64,000 nucleotides of DNA from Bradyrhizobium erythrophlei (GCF_900129425.1 NZ_LT670817.1:7654001-7718000), one strand, 5' to 3'; shown: positions 43,080 to 53,128, counted from the first letter of the stretch. Program-made: numbers and translations. The notes: a model not told the origin generated them from the sequence alone.

Positions 43080-43499
43080 ATGTCAGCACTTACCTCCATG
43101 TCCGGCCTTTCGTCGCGCACGACAGCTATGCGTGTGGCTTCGCTGATTACGGCGATCAACGTTCTGGTTGCGGTCGGGTTTGCTGTCGCAGGACTCGTCA
43201 ATCCGAAGTGGATACTGCCGGCGAGCTATGTTCCAACGGAAGCCTCGTTCATATTCGCCCTATACGCTGCAGCTCGCACCATACCACTCGCCGTGATTGC
43301 TTTGGTTGCGATCTACCAACGTTCGGAATCAGCAATATTGCTATTGGGCACCCTGGCAGGTTTCATACAGTTGCTGGATGCGGGGGTTGGACTGTTGCAA
43401 CATGAACTAGGAAAATCAATTGGACCTCTTGTCATTGCTGCATTCCAGCTTCTTGCGGTGTGCCTCTTGCGTGGATCTGTCCGAGGCAGCGTGGAATAG
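43080..43499 (+). CDS. Small membrane protein, four predicted helices
   Basis: A 139-residue protein with about four hydrophobic segments ('LITAINVLVAVGFAVAGLV', 'FIFALYAAARTIPLAVIALV', 'ILLLGTLAGFIQLLDAGVGL', 'PLVIAAFQLLAVCLLRG'). The start at 43080 ('MSALTSMSG') follows GAGGAG at good distance; a frame from 43053 would run through that site. The pattern resembles the DUF4345/DUF4267-like membrane proteins common in this group. A similar decayed gene lies at 48428-48742. Function unknown. Confidence 0.75.
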   Translation: MSALTSMSGLSSRTTAMRVASLITAINVLVAVGFAVAGLVNPKWILPASYVPTEASFIFALYAAARTIPLAVIALVAIYQRSESAILLLGTLAGFIQLLDAGVGLLQHELGKSIGPLVIAAFQLLAVCLLRGSVRGSVE

Positions 43500-44414
43500 C
43501 GGCCGCGCTCGGAAGCAGGGGATCGCCTCAATGTTCCGCTTTAGGAAATGCATATGGTAGAGGAACTCCGCGCGCCTGCACGCCCGCAATTTTCTCGAAC
43601 GGAAAAGCGCGTCCGTGCCGCACGCGCAAAAAAAAAAATTGCGCCACTAAGCGTGCCGTGGGCAGCAACAAAAGCAGCCGGTTGATCAAACAGCCGCTGA
43701 CCCGGCTTCTCGGAATTGCATCACCGGTCAGCTGTAAGCTATTGAAAACCCTTGGTGCGAGCGAGCGGAGATGGAAGGACGATCGAGATCGTGCAGTTGC
43801 GTTCGGCCCAGTCGATCGCGAAGCCGCCTAGAATAACTCGATGTCGGGCTACTTCCGGCTGAGGCTGGTCTGCCCGGTTGGCGCGCTTAGCCGATATCGT
43901 AAATCGACCAATGTCCGCTTGGCGCCAAGAAGGGCCGTTCCTGAAAGTCGGGCTCGGCCCGAAACCGCCGGCACCTGACTGGCCCGGCGATAGGCCTAGT
44001 CTGCGAGGCGCTAGTTCAATTGAGGGGGAATAACAATCCCTCTGACGCTGTATCGACGCGGCTTGGATCAGTCTTGGACGCGTGCTCTAGGCCGCTGAGC
44101 ATAATAGCTATGAAAGCGCAAATTCCGACCCAGGTGCCTATTATACTCTTCGTGCCCATATTCGTGGTTAGTTCGGCCGCGTCTGCAGAGCCGACTTTCG
44201 GGTGCCTCCCTCCGAGGTTGGCGACGCTGGCTCGCGGCGCCGTCGACCGCCCGAGCTCAGCCAAGTGATGAGATGCGGCGGCTCGCGATGGTGCGACCCT
44301 CCGGCCTCGCGCGGTGTTGATGCGACGTGAGAAAATGTTTTCTTCTAGCGGATCAATCGCTTCACCATTTCCATAGCGAACCTAGACGCCGTTAGTTTGC
44401 TCCGGAGAAATGAC
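43500..44414. other. Gene-poor stretch of about 900 bp
   Basis: No supported gene. It contains a hairpin GCGCAA (43624-43629) / TTGCGC (43639-43644) with an A-run loop, and at about 43912 a piece of the dispersed TCCGCTTGGCGCCAAGA repeat. Open frames at 44016-44268 on both strands are antisense to each other and unsupported. Confidence 0.5.
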
Positions 44415-44774
44415 ATGAAAAGGCCTTCTCTTTGGGCAATTACAACATGTTTTTTAGTTGCTCTAGCAAGTACCGCACACGCACGATCGGCCTATGATGG
44501 TTCCTGGGACCTCGCCTTCGTGACGCGACGAGGTGCGTGCGATCCCACCTACAACTTCACTGTCAATATTTCTAACGGAGTTGTGACGGAGCCTAATCTC
44601 GTAAGATTCAGGGGATATGTCGCGAAATCCGGCGCAGTTCGCGCTTCGGTGACCGTTCAAGACAAATACGCATCGGGCTCAGGCAGACTCTCCAGCAGCT
44701 CTGGCCGCGGGACATGGAGCGGCTACGCAGGAAATGCGCGATGCTCGGGTTACTGGACTGCACAACGAAATTGA
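44415..44774 (+). CDS. Small secreted protein, unknown function
   Basis: A 119-residue protein with a signal peptide ('LWAITTCFLVALASTAHA', cleavage after the last Ala) starting at 44415 behind GGAGA. The mature part begins 'YDGSWDLAFVTRRGACD' and is beta-rich with two cysteines ('GACD', 'ARCSGYW') that could form a disulfide; it ends 'SGYWTAQRN'. Similar small exported proteins with 'YDGxW' starts are widespread in rhizobia, with unknown function. Monocistronic. Confidence 0.75.
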   Translation: MKRPSLWAITTCFLVALASTAHARSAYDGSWDLAFVTRRGACDPTYNFTVNISNGVVTEPNLVRFRGYVAKSGAVRASVTVQDKYASGSGRLSSSSGRGTWSGYAGNARCSGYWTAQRN

Positions 44775-44943
44775 CATCCTCACAAGGCGAAAACGGGAGG
44801 ACATTCCGAATCCATACTATGCGAACGACCGCTTTGCCTCCACGAGCAGTTATTCGCTCATCAAACGTTTCTGGAATGTCGATCTCCCCGATCAGCCGAT
44901 TCTTGTCGGCCTCATCGTCCGAAAGATCGAGCGAGCTGAGTTT

Positions 44944-45843
44944 TCATCGCTCCCAATAGGTCGGATCAGCAAACGCATCGCGCAAGCAATCGGCGAAGGC
45001 CCTCAACTTGGCGGACGGCCGCCGACCCTCCGGGTGGGCCACATAGATAAACTCCTCCTCAGGTCGCACCCCGACGTCGACGACTTGCAAGCTGCCAGTC
45101 TTTATGTCGGCGCCCACAATAAACATCGGCAGAAGCGCGATGCCCAGCCCGGCGAGCGCCGCGTCACGCATCATGTCGCCGTTGTTCACGAGCAGCGCTG
45201 GTCGGCCGCGCACGATCGTTGCTCCATTCGATCCTGAGAAGCGCCAGTCGCCGACGCCCCGGTTCGTGTAGAAGATCCCACGATGACCATCGAGATCGGT
45301 CATCAAGCCGGGTGTACCTTGTCGCGCAAGATAGTCCGGTGACGCGACGAGAACTCGGCGGCTCGATGCCAAGCGCCACGCCATCAGACGCGAGTCCGCG
45401 ATTGGACCGTGCCGAACCACGGCGTCGTAACCACCGGCGCTTGCGTCGACACGGCGATCGTCGAGATCGAGCGTCAATTCGATGCGGGGATGTTTGGCGA
45501 TAAACGGGTAGATGGCTGGCCCCAGGTGCATGCGGCCAAAGGTGACGGGCGCCGAGATGCGCAACGGGCCTACCAGGGCTCCGCGTCGCTCCGCCATATC
45601 GGCGGCGGCCTCCTCAACCTCCTGCGCGATGCGGGAGGCCCGCTCAAGGAAGGCGATCCCGTCCTCGGTCAGCGTCAGCTTGCGCGTGCTGCGGTGCACA
45701 AGATTAGCGCCGAGACTTCTTTCAAGTTCGGTCAGCCGGTCGCTCACCACGGACTTGGACAATCGCAGCCGCCGCGCGGTCTCGCTGATCGACCCGGCCT
45801 CAGCGATCGCAACGAAAGTGGCTAAGCCATCGAGCTTCAGCAT
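44944..45843 (-). CDS. LysR-family transcriptional regulator
   Basis: A 299-residue regulator with the wHTH 'TFVAIAEAGSISETARRL' and 'SKSVVSDRLTELERSLG' and a periplasmic-binding-like effector domain of the CrgA/DmlR type ('GPLRISAPVTFGRMHLGP'). It is divergent from the epoxide-hydrolase-like operon at 45980-48031, which it most likely controls; the 136-bp gap should hold its operators. The effector is unknown. Confidence 0.92.
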   Translation of the reverse strand: MLKLDGLATFVAIAEAGSISETARRLRLSKSVVSDRLTELERSLGANLVHRSTRKLTLTEDGIAFLERASRIAQEVEEAAADMAERRGALVGPLRISAPVTFGRMHLGPAIYPFIAKHPRIELTLDLDDRRVDASAGGYDAVVRHGPIADSRLMAWRLASSRRVLVASPDYLARQGTPGLMTDLDGHRGIFYTNRGVGDWRFSGSNGATIVRGRPALLVNNGDMMRDAALAGLGIALLPMFIVGADIKTGSLQVVDVGVRPEEEFIYVAHPEGRRPSAKLRAFADCLRDAFADPTYWER

Positions 45844-45979
45844 CGTTCGGGTTTTCCGGAAATCAATTCCACCAATGTAAGTCTAATCCCGACAATGCAT
45901 GAATGCTACCGACGTTTCGCCCAGCGGGGCTTATGGCGTCGGTCGGAGCGACCGCCCCCCGAATGGAGGGAGATGTGCG

Positions 45980-46888
45980 ATGCTCAGCTTTGTCATCGGG
46001 GTTCTTGGGGCGCTCGCTATCGCGCTCCCGGCGGCGGCGCAGGTGCAGCCCTTCCCTGCATCATTCCGCACGCAGGAAATCGAGACCAACGGCGTAACGC
46101 TTCATGTTCGCGTCGGCGGCGACGGGCTGGCGGTCGTTCTGCTCCATGGGTATGGCGAGACCGGCGACATGTGGGCGCCGCTCGCCGCCGCGCTGATACA
46201 TGACCACACGGTTATCGTGCCCGACCTGCGCGGCATGGGCCTATCCTCACATCCGGCAGGCGGCTACGACAAGAAGACCCAAGGCGAAGACATCGCAGGC
46301 CTGCTCGACGCGTTGCATATCGACAAGGTCGAACTCGTCACCCACGACATCGGCAACATGGTCGGTTACGCCTTTGCGGCGGAGCATCCAGACCGCGTGA
46401 CAAAGTTCGCCTTGCTCGATGCACCCCTGCCCGGTGTCGGCCCGTGGGAAGAAATTCTGAAAAATCCGTTGCTATGGCACTTCCGCTTCGGCGGTCCGGA
46501 CATGGAGCGGCTGGTCAAGGGCCGCGAGCGCATCTACCTCGACCGCTTCTGGAACGAGTTTTCGGCTGATCCGAAGAAGTTTGATGAGGCCTCGCGCGAA
46601 CACTACGCCAGGCTCTATGCCCGCCTCGGAGCCATGCATTTCGGTTTCGAACAGTTCAAGGCCTTCGATCAGGACGCCATCGACAACAAGGCGTTTCTGA
46701 CCAAAGGCATGCTGGTCATGCCGGTGTTGGCGGTGGGCGGCGAGAAATCGTTCGGTCCGATGATGGCAACCGTCATGCGTTTCGCAGCCACAAATGTGCA
46801 GCAGGCCATAATCCCCCACTCTGGACATTGGCTGATGGAAGAGAATCCAGCTGACACCGTCAAGCTGCTCAAGGATTTCCTGCAATGA
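45980..46888 (+). CDS. Exported epoxide-hydrolase/haloalkane-dehalogenase-like alpha/beta hydrolase
   Basis: A 302-residue protein with a signal peptide ('MLSFVIGVLGALAIALPAAA') starting at 45980 after GGAGGGAG. The oxyanion motif 'LLHGYGETGDMW', the nucleophile Asp123 in 'THDIGNM' and the catalytic His in 'PHSGHWLMEE' define an aspartate-nucleophile hydrolase of the epoxide hydrolase/fluoroacetate dehalogenase type, here apparently periplasmic. It opens an operon with a cupin and an isochorismatase-fold protein (stop and start overlap with the cupin, ATGA). The substrate is unknown. Confidence 0.88.
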   Translation: MLSFVIGVLGALAIALPAAAQVQPFPASFRTQEIETNGVTLHVRVGGDGLAVVLLHGYGETGDMWAPLAAALIHDHTVIVPDLRGMGLSSHPAGGYDKKTQGEDIAGLLDALHIDKVELVTHDIGNMVGYAFAAEHPDRVTKFALLDAPLPGVGPWEEILKNPLLWHFRFGGPDMERLVKGRERIYLDRFWNEFSADPKKFDEASREHYARLYARLGAMHFGFEQFKAFDQDAIDNKAFLTKGMLVMPVLAVGGEKSFGPMMATVMRFAATNVQQAIIPHSGHWLMEENPADTVKLLKDFLQ

Positions 46889-47388
46889 TGACACTTAGAG
46901 AATGCATGCAAAGCACAACCGTGAGCATCATCCTCGCGCTCGCCAGCGCCACCGCCGCGCTCGCCGGCTCGCAGGAAGAGCGGCGCCGGCTGACACCGTC
47001 CGACATCGCAGCCATGGCCAAGAGCGGCGCGGGCGCCGGCACCTCGGGTGTCTCGGGAATACAGACCACGGTGTTGTCCGGAGATCCAACCGCGGCGGGG
47101 CCTTACACCATCGCGCTTCGCGTTCCGGCGCATATGAAGATCGCGGCCCATACGCACAGGGACGATCGCGCCGCAGTCGTCATTTCGGGAGTGTGGTTTT
47201 TCGGCTACGGCTCCAGCGCCGACGAGACGGAGGTCAAGGCTTTGGAGCCGGGTAGCTTCTACACCGAGCCGGCCGATGCACCGCACTTTGCCATGACCCG
47301 TGATGAGCCTGCGGTCGTCTACATTACCGGATTTGGTCCCACCGACACACACTACATCGACGCCGCCGCCGATCCCCGACGTCCCTAA
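46885..47388 (+). CDS. Exported cupin-domain protein
   Basis: A 167-residue protein that overlaps the previous gene by four bases. A hydrophobic leader ('STTVSIILALASATAALAGS') indicates export. The cupin core has 'AHTHRDDRAAVVISGVWFF' (His-x-His motif) and 'EPADAPHFAMT' with the third His. The group is called cupin-2/ChrR-like and has no fixed role. The tight link with an exported hydrolase suggests that both act on one periplasmic substrate; that is inference. Confidence 0.82.
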   Translation: MMTLRECMQSTTVSIILALASATAALAGSQEERRRLTPSDIAAMAKSGAGAGTSGVSGIQTTVLSGDPTAAGPYTIALRVPAHMKIAAHTHRDDRAAVVISGVWFFGYGSSADETEVKALEPGSFYTEPADAPHFAMTRDEPAVVYITGFGPTDTHYIDAAADPRRP

Positions 47389-47419
47389 CCCTTATCTCAC
47401 TATCGATAGGACAACTGCC

Positions 47420-48031
47420 ATGACCTCTCCCAGAGCCATTCGCGACCCGCTCGCCGATCACATGCTCACACCGCAGAACGCCGCGCTGTTAATTATCGAC
47501 TTTCAACCGGTGCAAGTTACGTCAGTCGCCTCCATGGACCGCCGCGCGCTGGTGACAAATATCACCGCGGTCGCAAGAACTGCAAAGTTGTACGGTCTGC
47601 CAATCGTGGTTACGACCGTCAACGTGAAGACGGGCTTGAACCAGCCTCTCATTCACCAGCTAGTGGACATCTTGCCCGGCGTCGAACCAATCGATCGCAC
47701 AGCAATCAATGCTTGGGAAGATGACGACTTCGTCGCGGCCGTAAAGGCTGCGGGTCGCCAGAAGCTGATCATGGCGGCACTCTGGACCGAGGTCTGCCTG
47801 GTATTCCCGGCGCTCGACGCCCTGAAGGCAGGTTACGAGGTCTATCCGGTGGTGGATGCCGTCGCGGGCACATCGGCTGAAGCCCATCGCGCGGGTTTGG
47901 AGCGCATCGTTCAGGCTGGTGCGAAACCGACGAGCTGGGTGCAGTTGATCTGCGAGTTGCAACGCGACTGGCTGCGCAAGGAAACGGTTCCTGGCTTCGT
48001 CGATATCCTGTTTGCGGTCGAAGGGCACTGA
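47420..48031 (+). CDS. Isochorismatase-family cysteine hydrolase (YcaC-like)
   Basis: A 203-residue protein starting at 47420 ('MTSPRAIRDPLADH') after AGGA. The catalytic set is Asp27 ('LLIIDFQP'), a basic residue at about 93 and Cys126 ('LWTEVCLVFP'). YcaC-type enzymes hydrolyse an unidentified amide or related bond. It is the third gene of the operon driven from 45.9 kb, 31 bp after the cupin gene. A frame from 47300 overlaps the cupin gene and is rejected. Confidence 0.88.
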   Translation: MTSPRAIRDPLADHMLTPQNAALLIIDFQPVQVTSVASMDRRALVTNITAVARTAKLYGLPIVVTTVNVKTGLNQPLIHQLVDILPGVEPIDRTAINAWEDDDFVAAVKAAGRQKLIMAALWTEVCLVFPALDALKAGYEVYPVVDAVAGTSAEAHRAGLERIVQAGAKPTSWVQLICELQRDWLRKETVPGFVDILFAVEGH

Positions 48032-48095
48032 TCGCTCGCCCGCGCTATCCATTTGGATACCCGAGAATTGTGGTGAACGGCAGTGGCGAGATGCT

Positions 48096-48269
48096 GCTAC
48101 ATGAACGACCGCTTTGCGCCAAGACCGGACATTCCCTCAGAGCCAGCTTTTGACCCTGGCTGCGTGAAAACGAACTGTCTGCTATGATTCGCTTGGCGAT
48201 TTGCCGGGGGCAATCATGAAGCGCTTCGTTGAGGGTGCCGATCGCGGACAATCGACGTTGTTGCCGGAA
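48096..48269. mobile_element. IS1182-family remnant (left end)
   Basis: ATG 48216 opens 'MKRFVEGADRGQSTLLPE', the N-terminus of IS1182-family transposases; similarity then stops. The preceding 'TTTGACCCTGGCTGCGTGAAAAC' stretch near 48149 looks like the element's end. Upstream at 48100-48130 is a copy of the dispersed ACGACCGCTTTGCGCCAAGACCGGACATTC repeat. Only the first 18 codons survive. Confidence 0.65.
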
Positions 48270-48427
48270 TATCCTTATGCTTCGAAACTACAATCTGATT
48301 TCGGCGCCTCGCGCTCGCGTTTCATCTGGAATAAAGGTTGCGACCAGTGAGCTGCCGATGTCTTGACGGTCCGGACGCGGGCGATGAAATCGCCAGCAAT
48401 CGACATGGGGCGCTCAACGAGCAAAGT

Positions 48428-48742
48428 TAGCTCAGCAATCAGATCACTGCTGCAAAATTCAGGAGCGCGGTTCCTCATCCGATCCTTAATTATCGCTCCT
48501 ATACCGGCCTCACAGATCTGAACATTGATCATGCTGGAAGCGCTCGCCTCCAACCATGGAGTTGAGTCAGTCAGAAACGAGACCGCACTCACTATTACCA
48601 AGGCTACACTTCGCCCACCGGTGTACAGCGCCATGTTGCGGGCTTCGTTTGCAGTATTGAAGGCCGCCGCGACAGAAAATCCGAGACTTATGACTGCGCT
48701 CACAGCCGTGATAAGCGCGCAGAAGAGGAACCGAATGTTCAT
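48428..48742 (-). pseudogene. Decayed small membrane protein gene
   Basis: The frame starts 'MNIRFLFCALITAVSAVISL' and has two further helices ('SVALVIVSAVSFLT', 'MINVQICEAGIGAIIKDRM'). Family members then continue with a last helix; here that helix is found in another frame ('TALLNFAAVI' then an in-frame stop, then 'LLS'). So at least one indel and one nonsense change are present. It may be related to the membrane protein at 43080-43499. Confidence 0.6.
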
Positions 48743-48836
48743 TGAGGATACCTATCGTGTCGTGCTGACGCGCTTTCTTGGGATGCTGCTCACTCTAGCA
48801 ATCCCCGCAAGAGCAGACAAAGGCCGGACGAGGATC

Positions 48837-51413
48837 TTAAGCTTCGTGCAGGATTGACCGCAGGCGCCACGCCAAGTCCGCCAGGCGGTAAGGTTTGTCG
48901 ATGATCGGAAACTCGTCTGCCGCTCCATGTCGCTCCAACACGTCTCCCGCGTAGCCCGAGGTGAGCAGGACCTTGATGCCTTTGCTCAGCCGCCTCGCTT
49001 CGCGGGCAAGCTCAACACCGCTCATTCCGTTTGGCATCACTACATCGCTAAACAAGAGATCAAATTCTTGGCCACTCTCGAACATCTGGATGGCCTCTGC
49101 ACCATTCCGGGCGCAAAGAGCCCGATAGCCGAACGAAGTTAGCATTGCCGATGAGACTTTCAGGAGATCCTCATTGTCATCAACCACCAGGATTCGCTCC
49201 GAGCCTCCCGGTATGGCCTGCGGTTGGATGGCTTCCACCCCGCCATCGGGTTTTTGCGTGGCTTTAGGCAGGTACAGAGCGACCGTGGTCCCCGCGCCGG
49301 GCGCGCTTTCGACGGCAACATACCCCCCGGATTGTCGGACAAAGCCATAGACCATGCTTAGGCCGAGCCCGGTACCCTTGCCAACCTCCTTGGTTGTGAA
49401 GAAGGGCTCAAAAACCCGATCTCGTACTTCAGGAGGCATCCCGCAGCCAGTGTCCGTGACGGACACCTTGACATACGATCCGGGTAAGCACCCGGTCGCG
49501 GTTCCCTCATCTAGCACGACGTTCCGCGTCTCGATCACGAGTACGCCGCCATCCGGCATGGCATCGCGCCCATTCAGGGCTAGGTTAAGGAGAGCAGTCT
49601 CCAGCAGTGGCGGATCGACGTGGCACAGCCACAGTGGCCCATCGGTCAGCAGCTTGACCTCGCAAGCTCCTCCGACCGCTTGGCGGATGAGCCCCTGGAA
49701 TTCAGAAATCAGCTCGTTTGCGTTGACCAGTTTTGGGCTCAGTCTCTGCCGCCGGGAAAAGGCGAGAAGCTGCGCCGTTAGCTTTGCTCCCCGATTAGCG
49801 GCACCCCGTGCGGCCGCAGCGAGCTGCCGGACCCTGCCATTATGTGCCGCCTCCTCGATGAGCTCGAGGTTTCCGGAGACCACCATAAGCAGGTTGTTGA
49901 AGTCGTGCGCGATGCCGCCGGTGAGCTGGCCGACGGACTCCATCTTCTGGCTCTGGTGAAGCTGCTCCTCGGTCAGCCGGCGCGCTTCCACTGCGTGCTT
50001 GTGCTCAGTGACATCTCGGAAGAAGATCGCGAGCCCTTCGCTGGAGGGGAACGCGTTGATCGCGTACCAGATACCGCGGCGAGTACAGCACGTTTCGAAC
50101 GAGACCGGGCGCTGCTCCGACATAGCCTCGCGAAGTTGGCGGAAAATTTCCGTGTCGGCAGTCTCCGGAAAGGCCTCCAACAGTTTCGCGCCGATCAGAT
50201 CGCGCCCTCCGGCGACCTGCGCCCAGGCCCGCCCGTTGAGGTAGCTGATGCACCAGTCTCGATCGACGATAAGCACGCTGTCGGTCGTACTCTCAAAGAT
50301 TGTCGTGATCCGAGCCGCGGCTTCCTCGGCCTTCTCCTTCGCCTCGAACAATTCGCGCTCGCGATGCTCCAGTGCATCGGCCATGGTGTTGAACGCACCG
50401 GCGACCCCAGCGATTTCCGATTTATCCTGGATGTCCACGCGCCGGCCAAATTCGCCGAGCTGCCATTGGTTCGCGGCGTCGACCAATTGACCCAGCGGGC
50501 GATGGATGAAGCGCCGGGCGCCCAACGATGTCAGGACCAATACCAGCGAGGCGCTCAGGGCGATCAGGAGGATGTCGCGTTGCGTGTGATTTTGGATCTC
50601 GGCGAAAGCCTGCGCCTTGTTGAGGCCGAAGCTGACAACAAGGGTCCCGGAATCAGCCCGCAAGGCTGAGTAGCCGTCGATCCGCTCCACGCCATCGATA
50701 TCGAGGATATCGACTGCGCCGCCGTCGTCCATTTTCAGGTATTTGTCACCGGGCATCTTAGTGCCGACGAACCGATCGTTATGGGGGTAACGCGCGAGGT
50801 AAGTGCCGTTGCGGTCCGTAATGGCGAGCGCAGCTCCTTCCGGAACACCCTTCCGAGCGATGTAGTCAGCGAGCCAATCCAGGCTCAGACCCGCTACGAT
50901 GACGCCGCCCATGCGGCCATTGTCGCCGTAGAACGGCAACACAAACTGGATGACGTTCCGGTTGGTTGACAGACCTTTCGAGAATTCTCCGACGGTGAAT
51001 GCGCCGGTCTTCAGGACGCTGGCAAAGTAGGTACGCGCAGAGATGGTGATTGGTCTATGGTCGCTGTTCGTGTCGCAGAAGGACTGGCCATTCAAGTCGG
51101 CAACGAGAAAGGTAATGAACGCCGGAAATCGCCGCTGCATCGCTGCCAGGTAAGCATTGCACGCTTGGCTGTCCCTCGTTTTTATCGAGGGGAGTTCCGA
51201 CATCGCAATCAGGACCTGACGAATTCCTTGTACGATCTGCTGCTGTTCTGCCGCGGCGAGCTTAGCCAGGCTGAGCGCCTGGTTCTGCACTTCGACTTGG
51301 CGCGCGCGGCGCAGGTCGAATTCATTGTATGCTTGGATTGCGATCGTGGGCAGTAGCGCGACAGCTACCAGCACGAATAGGCGTGATAAGAGGGGCACTT
51401 CAGCTGACCCCAA
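48837..51413 (-). CDS. Hybrid sensor histidine kinase/response regulator
   Basis: An 858-residue membrane kinase. Order: N-terminal helix (8-27), extracellular dCache-type sensor (about 30-280), second helix (281-300), HAMP (300-355), coiled coil, PAS (365-470), HisKA with 'GGIAHDFNNLL' (His503), HATPase with the N box 'NLALNGRDAMP' and 'GTGLGLSMVYG', and a C-terminal receiver with 'VVDDNED' and Asp790 in 'DVVMP'. This is the common fused kinase design of rhizobia. The sensor likely binds a small organic molecule. An OmpR-type regulator is encoded divergently at 51937 and could be a second target, but pairing is not proven. Confidence 0.95.
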   Translation of the reverse strand: MGSAEVPLLSRLFVLVAVALLPTIAIQAYNEFDLRRARQVEVQNQALSLAKLAAAEQQQIVQGIRQVLIAMSELPSIKTRDSQACNAYLAAMQRRFPAFITFLVADLNGQSFCDTNSDHRPITISARTYFASVLKTGAFTVGEFSKGLSTNRNVIQFVLPFYGDNGRMGGVIVAGLSLDWLADYIARKGVPEGAALAITDRNGTYLARYPHNDRFVGTKMPGDKYLKMDDGGAVDILDIDGVERIDGYSALRADSGTLVVSFGLNKAQAFAEIQNHTQRDILLIALSASLVLVLTSLGARRFIHRPLGQLVDAANQWQLGEFGRRVDIQDKSEIAGVAGAFNTMADALEHRERELFEAKEKAEEAAARITTIFESTTDSVLIVDRDWCISYLNGRAWAQVAGGRDLIGAKLLEAFPETADTEIFRQLREAMSEQRPVSFETCCTRRGIWYAINAFPSSEGLAIFFRDVTEHKHAVEARRLTEEQLHQSQKMESVGQLTGGIAHDFNNLLMVVSGNLELIEEAAHNGRVRQLAAAARGAANRGAKLTAQLLAFSRRQRLSPKLVNANELISEFQGLIRQAVGGACEVKLLTDGPLWLCHVDPPLLETALLNLALNGRDAMPDGGVLVIETRNVVLDEGTATGCLPGSYVKVSVTDTGCGMPPEVRDRVFEPFFTTKEVGKGTGLGLSMVYGFVRQSGGYVAVESAPGAGTTVALYLPKATQKPDGGVEAIQPQAIPGGSERILVVDDNEDLLKVSSAMLTSFGYRALCARNGAEAIQMFESGQEFDLLFSDVVMPNGMSGVELAREARRLSKGIKVLLTSGYAGDVLERHGAADEFPIIDKPYRLADLAWRLRSILHEA

Positions 51414-51936
51414 TCATGTAACGTTCGCCCATCTGGGGGAGCGATGCTGAACTCTCCTCGATCGACGGCGAAGCGCTATAGGTGATACGCTCGACGATGG
51501 TCCTTGTCCCGGCCGTAATACGAGCGTCGGATGAGCGTGGTTCCGGACTGATCTGTCCCATTTCAATACTCTATGCCATCCGGAAGATACAGGCGCCATG
51601 TGGCGGCTCAGTGCCATCGGGAGAAAAACTTCGTTACGGTTGTAACGTGTCTCGGGCTCAAGACTGGCGGAAAGCTGATACCATGGCGTCGAAGGCAAAC
51701 GCGGGTGCCTTGTCGTAGGCAGTGCCGCCGAATTTAGCGGCTTCGACGCCGACGTTGCGCAGCGGTGGAGCGATGCTCTCAAAGCGGCGCGGGCTGAATT
51801 TTTGAAATCTATAATTCAGTCCAACTACCGGCAAATCTCATGATCCAAGGACAGCCGAATGTTTGTTCAAGCTGCATTCGGTCGTCCAAACCCTTACGCT
51901 AGCAAACAGTCAGCAATCGAAACTAGGAGCGGAGGA
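51414..51936. other. Divergent promoter region, about 520 bp
   Basis: No supported gene; short frames on both strands lack ribosome sites. The promoters of the hybrid kinase and the response regulator lie here. Confidence 0.5.
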
Positions 51937-52671
51937 ATGCCCGGCGACACCGGCGCGGTGGGCCACATTCTTGTAGTCGATGACGACGCGATGGTGCGGC
52001 AGACGATCACCAATTATCTAGAGGAACACAATGTGCCGGCGGCTTCCGTGTCCAGCCGGCAGGACTTGAGTCGCCACCTCGAAAAGGCACATCCCGGCCT
52101 GATCCTGCTGGATCTGCGGCTCGGCCAAGAAGATGGGCTGGACGTCTTGAAACAGATCCGGTCTCATTCCGACGTCCCTATCATCATCATGACAGGCCAC
52201 AGCCGTGAGGAGGTGGACCGCGTGGTGGGTCTCGAACTCGGTGCGGACGATTACTTGGCAAAGCCGTTCAGCCTCAGGGAATTGCTGGCGCGCGTCCGCG
52301 CCATTTTACGGCGGCACGAAATGGGCCGCGCAGCGCGAACCCGCAACCCGGAGAGGGGCGGGTACCGGTTTAACGGCTGGTCGCTTGAACGTCGCACCCG
52401 TCGCCTCGTCAATCCGGACGGCGCGGCGGTTTTGCTGACCAAAAGCGAATATGCCTTGTTGCTCGCGTTTCTCAAAGCGCCACAACGGCCGCTCACGCGG
52501 GAGATGCTTCTCCAAGCAACGCGAGTCCGCGAGGACATTTTCGACCGAAGCATCGATGTCCAAGTCTTGCGTCTGCGACGCAAGCTCGAGATCGACCCGA
52601 ATGCGCCACGTGTAATCGAGACGGAGCGCGGCGTTGGCTATATCTTTACGGCCATAGTCAAGCCGTTTTGA
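51937..52671 (+). CDS. OmpR/PhoB-family response regulator
   Basis: A 244-residue two-domain regulator. The receiver has the acidic pair in 'ILVVDDDAM' (Asp15-17) and phosphoacceptor Asp59 ('LILLDLRLG'); Thr/Lys of the switch are in 'IIMTGHS' and 'YLAKPFS'. The C-terminal winged helix ends 'ETERGVGYIF'. The start at 51937 ('MPGDTGAVGH') is preceded by TAGGAG; a frame from 51859 is possible but adds a poorly conserved tail. It is divergent from the hybrid kinase, suggesting one signalling module. Confidence 0.93.
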   Translation: MPGDTGAVGHILVVDDDAMVRQTITNYLEEHNVPAASVSSRQDLSRHLEKAHPGLILLDLRLGQEDGLDVLKQIRSHSDVPIIIMTGHSREEVDRVVGLELGADDYLAKPFSLRELLARVRAILRRHEMGRAARTRNPERGGYRFNGWSLERRTRRLVNPDGAAVLLTKSEYALLLAFLKAPQRPLTREMLLQATRVREDIFDRSIDVQVLRLRRKLEIDPNAPRVIETERGVGYIFTAIVKPF

Positions 52672-52750
52672 ACAGCGGAGCCCGATTGTCGGGCATTTCT
52701 TCAATCGCGCTTCGCGAGGCGAGAAAATTTCCCGCCGCGTCTTCGAACTG

Positions 52751-53128
52751 CTAGGGCTGTAATTCATCCGGCGCCCGTTCGTCGCCGGGCGCCGTCAAGC
52801 CATCAATGATGGATTGCCGCCGCCGCCGCTTGTCTTCCTGCTCTTCAATGAATGCCCGACTCGGGAAGTGGCCACGCATAAGAGCGGTGAGAGCTGGGTT
52901 TGCCCCGCATGCGTCTTCCGCTTCATGGCTTTTGCTGGATAGGGCCACGCTCATAAACTCGCCGCTCTCTTGATCAGAGAGTCCTAGCTCTTCGGCCAAC
53001 TGGCCAGCCAGGTATTCGACTTCGCAAAACGCTTGCGAGAAGGTGATATGGTTCAAGCAAAAATATGCGAGGTCGGCAGCGGTCATTGTCTTTGCGGCCC
53101 ATGCCGGTGGTTTGGCTTCTTCCGTCAT
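52751..53128 (-). CDS. Hypothetical helical protein, 125 residues
   Basis: Starts at 53128 ('MTEEAKPPAWAAKTM') after GGAG. The protein is acidic and helical: 'AFCEVEYLAGQLAEELGLSD' and a C-terminal charged helix 'FIEEQEDKRRRRQS'. No signal peptide or known motif. It follows the 61-residue gene at 53133-53318 by four bases, so the two are probably co-transcribed. It is convergent with the response regulator. Family not recognised. Confidence 0.65.
   Translation of the reverse strand: MTEEAKPPAWAAKTMTAADLAYFCLNHITFSQAFCEVEYLAGQLAEELGLSDQESGEFMSVALSSKSHEAEDACGANPALTALMRGHFPSRAFIEEQEDKRRRRQSIIDGLTAPGDERAPDELQP

Noticed and set aside
43621..43645. Rho-independent terminator at the A-run hairpin
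   Set aside because: The A-run is in the loop rather than after the stem, so it does not fit a terminator on either strand.
44020..44268. Small exported protein candidate
   Set aside because: Equal-length open frames on both strands, no ribosome site and no family resemblance.
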